Assembly: GCA_017745235.1 (NCBI GenBank)
Contig: JAGHZU010000003.1
Location: forward strand, 254,465 to 318,464
Direction of reading: 5' to 3'
Source: Caulobacter sp.
GTDB taxonomy: Bacteria > Pseudomonadota > Alphaproteobacteria > Caulobacterales > Caulobacteraceae
DNA length: 64,000 bases
Each line of letters begins with the position of its first letter. Within the stretch, counting starts at the first letter, position 1. The notes under the pieces are model-generated. The model searched no databases. It was not told where the DNA came from and saw only the letters and a program-made list of their open reading frames with translations. This document shows, in pieces, positions 8,982-17,289 of this stretch. Both the position numbers and the translations under genes were made by a program.

Positions 8982-10181
8982 ATGGCGCCTGCAACGCCCC
9001 ACGCCTTGCCCCAAGCCGACGGCGACTTTTATGGCGTCGCCGCCACCCTGTCGCCGGAGGACGACGCGATCCGGCGCAAGGTCCGGGCGTTCGTCGAAAC
9101 CGAGGTCGCGCCGATCATCAACGACTATTGGGAACGGGACGCCTTTCCCTTTGAGCTCGTGCCCAAGATCAAGGCCCTCAACATCATGGGCCTGCCCTAC
9201 GCGGGCTATGGGTGTCCCGGCAAGAGCACGACCCTGATGGGCTTTGTCATGATGGAGTTGGCCCGGGTCGACGCCTCGATCTCCACCTTCTTTGGCGTCC
9301 ATACCGGTCTGGCCATGGGCTCGATCTATCTCTGCGGCTCCGAAGAGCAAAAGCAGAGGTGGCTGCCCGCCATGGCCGCGCTCGACATCGTCGGCTCGTT
9401 CGGACTGACCGAGCCCGACGTGGGCTCGGGCGCCTCGGGTGGGCTGACGACCACCGCCGAGCGGGTCGGCGATACGTGGGTGCTGAACGGCCAGAAGAAG
9501 TGGATCGGCAACGCCACCTGGGGCGACGTCACCATCATCTGGGCCCGCGACGTCGCCGATGGCCAGGTCAAGGGCTTCATCGTCGAGAACAAGACCAACC
9601 CCGGCTTCAAGGTCGAGAAGATCCAACACAAGATGGCGTTGAGGGTCGTGCAGAACGGCCTGATCACCCTGACCGACTGCCGTGTGCCCGAGACCGACCG
9701 TCTGGCGGGAGCCCAAAGCTTCGCCGACACCGCCCGGGTGCTGCGCATGACCCGCGCCGGCGTGGCCTGGGAGTCGGTCGGCTGCGCCACCGGCGCCTAC
9801 GAGCATGCGCTGCGCTATGCTCAGACGCGCGAGCAGTTCGGCCGCCCGATCGCCAAGTTCCAGCTCGTCCAGGATCTGCTGTTCCGGATGCTGGGCAACA
9901 TCACCACGACCCAAGCGCTCTGTCTGCGCCTGTCCCAGCTGCAGGACCAGGGCCTGATGCGTGACGAGCACGCCTCGCTGGCCAAGGGCGTCTGCACGGT
10001 GCGCATGCGCGAAACCGTGGGCTGGGCCCGCGAGCTTCTTGGCGCGAACGGCATCCTGCTCGACCAGCAGATCGGCCGCTACGTGGCCGACGCCGAGGCG
10101 CTCTATTCCTATGAAGGCACGCGGGAAATGAACGCTTTGATCGTCGGCAAGGCGATCACCGGCTTCAGCGCCTTCGTCTGA
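8982..10181 (+). CDS. acyl-CoA dehydrogenase family protein
   Basis: GSFGLTEPDVGSGASGGLTTTAERVGDTWVLNGQKKWIGNATWGDVTIIWAR...YSYEGTREMNALIVGKAITG: ACAD signatures, closest in style to glutaryl-CoA dehydrogenase-like members. Confidence 0.93.
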   Translation: MAPATPHALPQADGDFYGVAATLSPEDDAIRRKVRAFVETEVAPIINDYWERDAFPFELVPKIKALNIMGLPYAGYGCPGKSTTLMGFVMMELARVDASISTFFGVHTGLAMGSIYLCGSEEQKQRWLPAMAALDIVGSFGLTEPDVGSGASGGLTTTAERVGDTWVLNGQKKWIGNATWGDVTIIWARDVADGQVKGFIVENKTNPGFKVEKIQHKMALRVVQNGLITLTDCRVPETDRLAGAQSFADTARVLRMTRAGVAWESVGCATGAYEHALRYAQTREQFGRPIAKFQLVQDLLFRMLGNITTTQALCLRLSQLQDQGLMRDEHASLAKGVCTVRMRETVGWARELLGANGILLDQQIGRYVADAEALYSYEGTREMNALIVGKAITGFSAFV

Positions 10182-10197
10182 AGCCAGGAGGTCTAAC

Positions 10198-11133
10198 ATG
10201 AGCACCGAGATCAAGCGGGTCGCCGTCATCGGCGCGGGCGTCATTGGCGCCAGCTGGACCGCACTCTTCCTCGCCAAGGGCTTGGACGTTGTCGTCACCG
10301 ATGTCGCCGCCGACGGTGAGACGAGATTGCAAGCCTTCCTGGACGGCGTCTGGCCCGCCCTGGAGGCCGCGGGCCTCTCGGCCGGGGCGTCTCGCGACCG
10401 AGTGATCTTCACCGCGGATCTGGCCGAGGCCATCGCGGGCTGTGATCTTGTCCAGGAAAACGGCCCCGAGCGGCTCGAGTTCAAGCGCGAGCTTTACGCC
10501 AAGCTCGACAGCCTGTTGCCGGCCGGGGTGATCATCGCGTCGAGCTCTTCGGGCCTGACGATGAGCGCGATCCAGACCGCCTGCGCGCGCCATCCCGAAC
10601 GCTGCCTGATCGCGCACCCGTTCAATCCGCCGCACTTGATCCCGCTCGTCGAACTGGTCGGCGGGGCCAAGACCGCCGAGACCACCGTCGCACGCGCGGA
10701 GGCCTTCTACCGAGCGCTCGGCAAGAAGACGATCCGGCTGCACAAGGAGGTTCCCGGCCACGTGGCCAACCGCCTGCAGGCCGCGCTCTTTCGCGAGATC
10801 GTCCACCTGATCGCCGAGGACGTGGTCAGCGTGGCCGACGCCGACACCGCCGTAACCTGGGGACCGGGCCTGCGGTGGGGCGTGATGGGACCCAGTCTCC
10901 TTTACCACCTGGGCGGCGGACAAGGCGGCATCGAGCACTTCTTCGAGCAGTTCTCCGGCCCGATGAGCGCCTGGTGGGCTGTCCTCGGCGACCCCAGCCT
11001 GACGCCCGACATCAAGGCCAAGATCATCAAAGGCGTAGGCCAAGAGGCCGAAGGCCGTTCGATCGATCAGCTGGCGGCCTATCGCGACCACATTCTAAGC
11101 GGCCTCCTCGCCCTCCGGGCCGAAGAGCGCTGA
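10198..11133 (+). CDS. 3-hydroxyacyl-CoA dehydrogenase NAD-binding family protein
   Basis: VAVIGAGVIGASWTALFLAKGLDVVVTD...VQENGPERLEFKRELYAKLD...IASSSSGL...AHPFNPPHLIPLVELVGG...KEVPGHVANRLQAALFRE: Rossmann and 3HCDH motifs. Confidence 0.93.
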   Translation: MSTEIKRVAVIGAGVIGASWTALFLAKGLDVVVTDVAADGETRLQAFLDGVWPALEAAGLSAGASRDRVIFTADLAEAIAGCDLVQENGPERLEFKRELYAKLDSLLPAGVIIASSSSGLTMSAIQTACARHPERCLIAHPFNPPHLIPLVELVGGAKTAETTVARAEAFYRALGKKTIRLHKEVPGHVANRLQAALFREIVHLIAEDVVSVADADTAVTWGPGLRWGVMGPSLLYHLGGGQGGIEHFFEQFSGPMSAWWAVLGDPSLTPDIKAKIIKGVGQEAEGRSIDQLAAYRDHILSGLLALRAEER

Positions 11134-11253
11134 GCCTCGCGCGGCGCCCCTTACACCTCAGGATCCCCGCCCGAGGTGCGCCGCCGACCGTCCCACGCCG
11201 CCCCCCCCAAAGCCGGCGTGGGACGGCACTCCCAGCCCGCGCGATAGGCGCCC

Positions 11254-12702
11254 ATGCCCCCCACCCTGCTGCCCGCCGTCGCGCTCCTGGCCGTCATCGT
11301 CGTCGGCGTTCTTGGCCTGCGCCCCTTCGCCAAGCCCATCCGCCTGGCCGTGGATCTCATCCTCTTTCTCATTATCAGTCTCGCGCTCGCCCACCTTCAC
11401 GCGACCCCGCTCTTTCCACCACTCCACGGGCGGCTCAACGAACCGCTACATGCGGCAGGCCTGTGGTTGCGCGCCATCGCTGGGGCCTGGTGGTTTCTGG
11501 GCGCTCGGATCCTCGTTGCGGGCCTTGGCTGGGCTCTGGCGCATCGTCCCCGCAAGGCGCGGGCCAGGCTCTTGTCGGACCTGGTCGCCGGCGGGATCTA
11601 TCTCGCCACCGGACTACTCGTCCTCAATTCGGTGTTCGCCCTGCCAATCACCGGTTTGGTCGCGACCTCCGGCGTCGTGGCCATCGTCCTCGGCTTTGCC
11701 CTGCAAAGCACGTTGTCGGATGTCTTCGCGGGCGTGGCCGTTGGGATCGAGGCCCCGTTCGCGCCGGGCGACCGGATCCGCATCGATGATGGCGTCGAAG
11801 GGGAAGTCACCCAGATCAACTGGCGATCCATTCATGTCCAGGTCGATGGCGAAGACGTGGCGATCCTGCCCCACAGCGCCGTCGCCAAGGCCACCATCAT
11901 CAATCGCAGCGTTCCCACGGGCCGTCGCAGCTTGTCGATCGAGGTGCCCTGCCCCGCAGCGGCCGCCCCCGAAAGGGTGATCGATGTCCTGGCGCAAGCC
12001 AGCCAGCTATGTCCAGCCATTCTCAGCACGCCCGCGCCCGCCGTTCGGCTGGTCCATCTCGGCGGACGTTGGAACCGATACGAAGTCACCTTCTGCGTCG
12101 CCGACAGCAGCGTGATCTCGGCGACGAAGTCGGCCTTGAGGGTGAACGTCCGGCGGCAGCTTCACTTCGCAGGTCTCCTCGACACGGAAAATGCCTGCGC
12201 AAGGCGGCGGCTCTTGCGCGAGGCCGCGCTCTTCGAAAGCCTGTCGGACGACCAGATCGCCCATCTCACCGACCAGGTCACGACCCAGTTTCTTGAAGCT
12301 GGCGAGGCGCTTTTCGAGCAAGGCGCCTGCGACGCCAGTCTCTACATGATCGCCGCGGGGATCCTTGAGTTTCACCGCCATCGTGGCCGCGGCCCGGCCG
12401 AGGTTCTGGGCTGCATCGGCGCGGGCGACTATGTGGGCGAGATCGGCCTGCTGACTGGAGCGCCTCATGCCGCCACGGCCGTCGCCCGCACCGGCATGAC
12501 CGTCCATCGCCTGGACAGCGAAGCTCTGGCGCCCCTGCTGCACGCCGATTTGAAACTGGCGGCGGCTCTGGACCGCTCGGCGCGTCGGGGGCTGGAACTG
12601 CTGGAACGCGGCATCGCCGCCCAGGCCTCGGAAATCCAAGACAGCGCGTCGCTTCTGGCGCGGATCACCACGTTTTTCAGGCCTAGAGCGACACCGCGCT
12701 AG
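11254..12702 (+). CDS. mechanosensitive ion channel (MscS family) with C-terminal cyclic-nucleotide-binding domain
   Basis: LGFALQSTLSDVFAGVAVGIEAPFAPGDRIRIDDGVEGEVTQINWRSIHV (MscS beta domain) then LFESLSDDQIAHLTDQVTTQFLEAGEALFEQGACDASLYMIAAGILE...GDYVGEIGLLTGAPHAATAVA (cNMP domain). Confidence 0.92.
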   Translation: MPPTLLPAVALLAVIVVGVLGLRPFAKPIRLAVDLILFLIISLALAHLHATPLFPPLHGRLNEPLHAAGLWLRAIAGAWWFLGARILVAGLGWALAHRPRKARARLLSDLVAGGIYLATGLLVLNSVFALPITGLVATSGVVAIVLGFALQSTLSDVFAGVAVGIEAPFAPGDRIRIDDGVEGEVTQINWRSIHVQVDGEDVAILPHSAVAKATIINRSVPTGRRSLSIEVPCPAAAAPERVIDVLAQASQLCPAILSTPAPAVRLVHLGGRWNRYEVTFCVADSSVISATKSALRVNVRRQLHFAGLLDTENACARRRLLREAALFESLSDDQIAHLTDQVTTQFLEAGEALFEQGACDASLYMIAAGILEFHRHRGRGPAEVLGCIGAGDYVGEIGLLTGAPHAATAVARTGMTVHRLDSEALAPLLHADLKLAAALDRSARRGLELLERGIAAQASEIQDSASLLARITTFFRPRATPR

Positions 12703-12871
12703 GTTGAGACCTCAAGCCTTCAATCATCGGCCCGGGACAGGGGCCGCCCTCGGTGCACCCCCGGTCAGGATGGTCGCGCGGCGAAGGCCCTGGTCATCAC
12801 CGTTTGCCGACGCGGCGCCCAAGCCCAGCACGGGGTCGTCCTCCTCGGCCGAGCGGATTGAACGTCACGAA

Positions 12872-14321
12872 CTATTCGGCCGCGTGCCATGCCGTGGGCG
12901 GCGACATGCGCAAAGCATGGCGGGCACGGCGCAGCGGCCCTTGTTCATCTCGCAGGACTTGGCCAAGCGCGCCGATCCAAAGGGCGTAATGGGGCTCGCC
13001 GGCATTGTTGGAACACTCGAAGATCTCCTGGCGGGCCAAGCGTACGAGGCGATCTTCGGCCACGATCGGATCAAGGCCCGCCGCCTGTGACAACACTTGC
13101 GCCGTTGTCGGCCGGTCGAGCATCGCGGCGGCCAGGACAAGATCCCTGTCGCGCGCGTCCAGCGCTTCCAAGACCTCGTCAGCAAGCGCGGCCAGGCGCC
13201 TTGAAGCGGCGGCGGGCCATGTCGGCGACGTCGGATCCGAGCCGAGCACATCACTCGCCGTCAGTCCGTCCAGGATCGCCGCGATCCAGCGCGGATGCCC
13301 CCCCGACTGCCGAAACACCGTGTCGACAAGGACAGGCGTCGGTAGGCCGCCCCGGTCGGCGATCAACGTGGCGACATCGGGGGGCTGGAGCGGGCGAAGC
13401 AAGATTTCGGTCGCGGCCTGTCCTGTGACCAGGCGCCTGTGCATACGCGCGATCAGAGTTTCGTCGCCATCGCCCACGGCATGACTGGCGACCAGCAGCA
13501 AGCGCCGGCCCCGCTGAGCGCTGAGCGCGGCGATCAGACCCATGGTGCCCGCGTCGGCCCAGTGGAGATCGTCCAGCAGCAGGGCCAGGGGACGGTCCTC
13601 CGCCAGGGCCTCGACCAGATCGCGCGCCTCGCGCACCAAGGTTGGTCCCAGCTGTTCATACTCCGGGATCCAATGGGTCTGAACGCCAGGCCGCCAGCGC
13701 GGCGCCACACGGTCGATCAGCCCTTTAACGGCACGGGCCTCGCCGCCGCGCGCCAGATCTCGCAAACCATCTCGCAGGGGCAAGAACGGCTCAAGGCCCT
13801 CACCCGGAAACGCCGTGCCGCGGATAAGCCCGCAGCGGCGGCCAATCTGACTTACAAAAGCGTCAAGCACGGCCGTGCGCCCCTGGCCTGTCGTCCCAGC
13901 CAAGAACACGATCTGCGTTTTCCCCCGCGCGGCAAGATCCAGGGCCGCGTGGAGGGTCGCGAGCGCCCCGCTCCGCCCCGTTGGGGGCGGAGCGTCGGCG
14001 CGGGTTGATCTCACGTCGGCGATGAACCGATAGCCACGGCCCCGAATGGCTTCGATGTAGCGAAACGGGGGCTGGCGGTCGTCCAAGGCCTGGCGCACCA
14101 GAAGGATCTGGCTCTTGAGCACTTCGGGCTGCACATGGACATCGGGCCAGAGGGCGCTGAGGATTTCATCGTGCCCCGCCAAGCGCTGGGGCCTGAGGCT
14201 CAGGTGATCGAGAAGATCGAACGCCTTTGGACGTAGAGGAACGCACCGGCGCCGGCCGTCGTCCACGCGCCAAAGCGTCTTCTCGGTCCCGTCGAGTTCG
14301 AACGCCCCAAACGCTCGCAAC
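12872..14321 (-). CDS. winged-helix (OmpR/CadC-like) transcriptional regulator fused to an AAA/ATPase domain
   Basis: LRAFGAFELDGTEKTLWRV...CVPLRPKAFDLLDHLSLRPQRLAGHDEILSALWPDVHVQPEVLKSQILLVRQALDD...YIEAIRGRGYRFIADV then ATPase region (VFLAGTTGQGRTAVLDAFV, LALLLDDLHWADAGTMGLIAAL). TTG at 14321 preceded by GGAGG with 5 nt spacing; the longer ATG ORF (to 14578) overlaps the AraC gene. Confidence 0.75.
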
Positions 14322-14432
14322 CGCGCCTCCGTCGTCCTGGCAGTGTCGCCAAGGCGTTGCAGAGTAAGCGATCGAGCGATCCATGCTTGCGCGGCCTTGC
14401 GAGCTTTGTTCCACGCTTGCTCATCGGGCCGG

Positions 14433-15335
14433 TCACCGTGGCAAACGTCGGCGGGCGTGCTCGCGAGCAAAATCCGCCGGCGTGCGCCCCTCATGCCAGC
14501 GAAAGCGCCGCGTGAAGTGGCTCTGATCGGCGAACCCCACCGCAAGGGCGATTTGCGCGAAGGGGAGTTGAGCCTCACGGATCATGTGTTTTGCGCGGGC
14601 TATGCGCGAGCGTTCGACATAGGTGATCGGCGATTGTCCAAGATGCTCCTTGAACACTCGGCTGAAATGGAATCGACTAAGACCCGAGACCGTCGCCAGT
14701 TCATGCAGTCGTAGAGCCCGGCCCGGATGGTCCTCGATATAGTCAAGAGCTCTACGGACCGCCGCCCGGCTAATCTTCGTCGACGGCGGTGTCATGCGCG
14801 GCGTCAGCGCATAGGTTCGCAGCATGTGCACGGCAAGGCTTGTTCCGATGGAGTCCATTAGGAGATCCTGCGCGGGGTGAGACTCTCGGGACAATTCCAG
14901 GCGGCAGATCTCGGCGAGATGCCGAAGGAGCGGATCAGCGACGGCGAACTGATTGGCAAGGTCGATGCTCCGGTCGCCGCCGTCCCCCAAGCCCACGGAG
15001 ACTTCATTTAAGAGGTCCGGCGCCAGACGCATGCAGATATGCGCTGGGATCATTCCGCTCCAGCGGGTTGATTGCCCTGCCGGTATGATTGTGGCTTCTC
15101 CGGCGCTAGCGCGGCTTTCGTGAATGCGCCCGCCCCGCGCTTGGTAGACGAAGGATGATGACGACAGGCAAAGCGTGATGACCGGATGGTCTCGCGCCGG
15201 CGCTGTCATGTCCTCGACCCGATAGGCGGGAAACTCGTCGATGGCGACGCCTTCCCATACGCGTAGCCGACTGTTCCCAACCATAGGGCGGGCATGCAGC
15301 TCCGCCTGCGCCTGAGCAATGGTTGAACCGTTCAT
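14433..15335 (-). CDS. AraC family transcriptional regulator
   Basis: ALDYIEDHPGRALRLHELATVSGLSRFHFSRVFKEHLGQSPITYVERSRIARAKHMIREAQLPFAQIALAVGFADQSHFTRRFRWHEGRTPADFAREH. Confidence 0.95.
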   Translation of the reverse strand: MNGSTIAQAQAELHARPMVGNSRLRVWEGVAIDEFPAYRVEDMTAPARDHPVITLCLSSSSFVYQARGGRIHESRASAGEATIIPAGQSTRWSGMIPAHICMRLAPDLLNEVSVGLGDGGDRSIDLANQFAVADPLLRHLAEICRLELSRESHPAQDLLMDSIGTSLAVHMLRTYALTPRMTPPSTKISRAAVRRALDYIEDHPGRALRLHELATVSGLSRFHFSRVFKEHLGQSPITYVERSRIARAKHMIREAQLPFAQIALAVGFADQSHFTRRFRWHEGRTPADFAREHARRRLPR

Positions 15336-15569
15336 AGCGTTACTCTTGAAAAGCTACCGACGCCGCCCCGCCAAAGGCTTGTGCGCGAGGTGGGTTTTCA
15401 TCATCACAATTTGGCCAGCCCGCGCCACGGCTCCATGAGGTCTTTGGCGCAAGGATCGACGAGGCGCCGCAACCGAGTGCAAGTGAGCCGCAGCGTACCT
15501 CTCTAACCTGACGGCGGTCACTGGGGGTAGGAGTCACCGCCCACGTGACGTTCACGAGGGAGATCTTCC

Positions 15570-16265
15570 ATGACTGTCGCCAATGTCGTGCTCGTGCACG
15601 GCGCGTTCGCCGATGGATCTAGCTGGGCCAAGATTATTCCCCTGTTGCAGGCGGCGGGCCTGCGGGTGACGTCGGTCCAGAACCCCTTGACGTCGCTCGC
15701 CGACGATGTGACCGCGACCCGATGGGCGCTGGATACGCAGGACGGTCCGGTGCTGCTGGTCGGCCATTCTTGGGGCGGCGCGGTGATCACCGAGGTCGGC
15801 GCCGATCCCCGCGTCGCGGGTCTGGTCTATATCGCCGCCGCCGCGCCGGACGCGGGCCAGTCCTTCAATGACTGGTGGAAGGATTGGCCGCCGGGGCCTG
15901 GCCTGGCTGAACTGCGGCCCTATGGAGACCAGCGCCTGGTGCTCAGCCTCAAGGGGATGCAGGACGGGTTCGTCCACGACCTGCCGCGAGACGAGGCGGC
16001 TTTGGTCCATGCGGTTCAAACGCCCCTGGCCGCGCGTTGCTTCGACGATCCGCTCACCCAAGCGGCCTGGCGCGACAAACCCTGCTGGTACATCGTGGCC
16101 GAGGACGACCGCATTGTCGCGCCCGCCCTGGAGATCGCCACGGCCGAACGGATGACGGCCGAGATGCTCTTCCTGCGCACCAGCCACGCGCCGATGCTCT
16201 CTCAGCCCAAGGCGGTGGCGGACTTCATCATTGAGGCGGCCCAAAACCTCTCGGCCACGACCTAG
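15570..16265 (+). CDS. alpha/beta hydrolase
   Basis: VVLVHGAFADGSSWAKIIPLLQAAGLRVTSVQNPLTSL...VLLVGHSWGGAVITE...RTSHAPMLSQPKAVADFI: nucleophile elbow GHSWGG and terminal His. Confidence 0.93.
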   Translation: MTVANVVLVHGAFADGSSWAKIIPLLQAAGLRVTSVQNPLTSLADDVTATRWALDTQDGPVLLVGHSWGGAVITEVGADPRVAGLVYIAAAAPDAGQSFNDWWKDWPPGPGLAELRPYGDQRLVLSLKGMQDGFVHDLPRDEAALVHAVQTPLAARCFDDPLTQAAWRDKPCWYIVAEDDRIVAPALEIATAERMTAEMLFLRTSHAPMLSQPKAVADFIIEAAQNLSATT

Positions 16266-16359
16266 GCCGGTGGACGGGCGTCGCGCGCCGGCCCCACGCC
16301 TAGAGCGGGGGCCGGCGCGCCCGGCCCGTCTGGACCGTTCCTACAATGATCGCCTTGAT

Positions 16360-17067
16360 CTACCGGCGGCGAAAATCCTCGGCGGCGCGAGAGAGGTCGA
16401 ACGGCACGAAGTTGAGCAAGGCCACGAAGGACATGGCCGCCGCGAGCGCGAGAGACCAAAAGCCGGCGACGGGCCAGAGCGTCACCTCCGTCGCGGCCCC
16501 GAGAATGAACGCCGCAAGGCCCACGAGCCGCGGGATAATGCCAAGAGGGCGGCCATCACCGCCGCCCAGTCGCGCGACCAGCCCCGTCCAGTCGAGGATC
16601 AGCGCCCCCGCGCCGTCACGCCAGAGGGTCGACGCCCCCAGGGTTTGGAAGGCCATGGCGCTGACCAGAACCAGCGCGGCCGCGACGGCGGCGGGCTGAT
16701 CGACACTGGCGAAAGGCCCCAAGATCACGCCCAGCGCCATGGCGGCCAACAGCATCAGACATTGGAAGAACAGCAGATAGCCGGTGATCAAACGAAGGCT
16801 GGCTTTGGACCGTCGCATCGTTGCCGCGAGCAAGGTCGTGACAATGATGAAGACGGGGATCGCCAGGGCGCGGGCGATCCATGGCTCTCCCGCACGCCCG
16901 ACGGCCAACAAGGCCAGTGGAGCGTCCACGACGATATGGACAGGCAGGAAGCCGTGCAGGCCCAAGAGCCCAGCCATTTCCACAAGGCCCGCTGTGAAAC
17001 TCAGGCAGATGGCCGCGCCCGTCGGGTTGCGCAGGTGATCCGGTGGGGCCTGAACGCTCATCGTCAA
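16360..17067 (-). CDS. DUF1275/YoaK-like integral membrane protein
   Basis: Multiple hydrophobic segments (AGLVEMAGLLGLHGFLPVHIV..., LALLAVG, IPVFIIVTTLLAA, LLFFQCLMLLAAMALGVILG); family call tentative. Confidence 0.65.
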   Translation of the reverse strand: MTMSVQAPPDHLRNPTGAAICLSFTAGLVEMAGLLGLHGFLPVHIVVDAPLALLAVGRAGEPWIARALAIPVFIIVTTLLAATMRRSKASLRLITGYLLFFQCLMLLAAMALGVILGPFASVDQPAAVAAALVLVSAMAFQTLGASTLWRDGAGALILDWTGLVARLGGGDGRPLGIIPRLVGLAAFILGAATEVTLWPVAGFWSLALAAAMSFVALLNFVPFDLSRAAEDFRRR

Positions 17068-17289
17068 CGCCTTGGTCAGTCTGGTTGAACGCCGGCGTGC
17101 GCCCGCACGAACAGGTTAATGTGGCGGTGCGACCAGGATTGCTCGGGCTTGCGGTCATTGGCGTAATCGTGCTTTGGCGGCCGCGAACCCCGCCGATGCG
17201 TAACTTTTCCCCCTCTCACCGAAGCGACAGACTTCTTCAGGCGCTGACGCAGGAACGATTACTCGTCGACTCGAATACCCGCGCCTCAC

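Noticed and set aside
8799-10484. 561-aa minus-strand ORF over the acyl-CoA dehydrogenase
   Set aside because: Antisense shadow of a well-supported acyl-CoA dehydrogenase and flanks.
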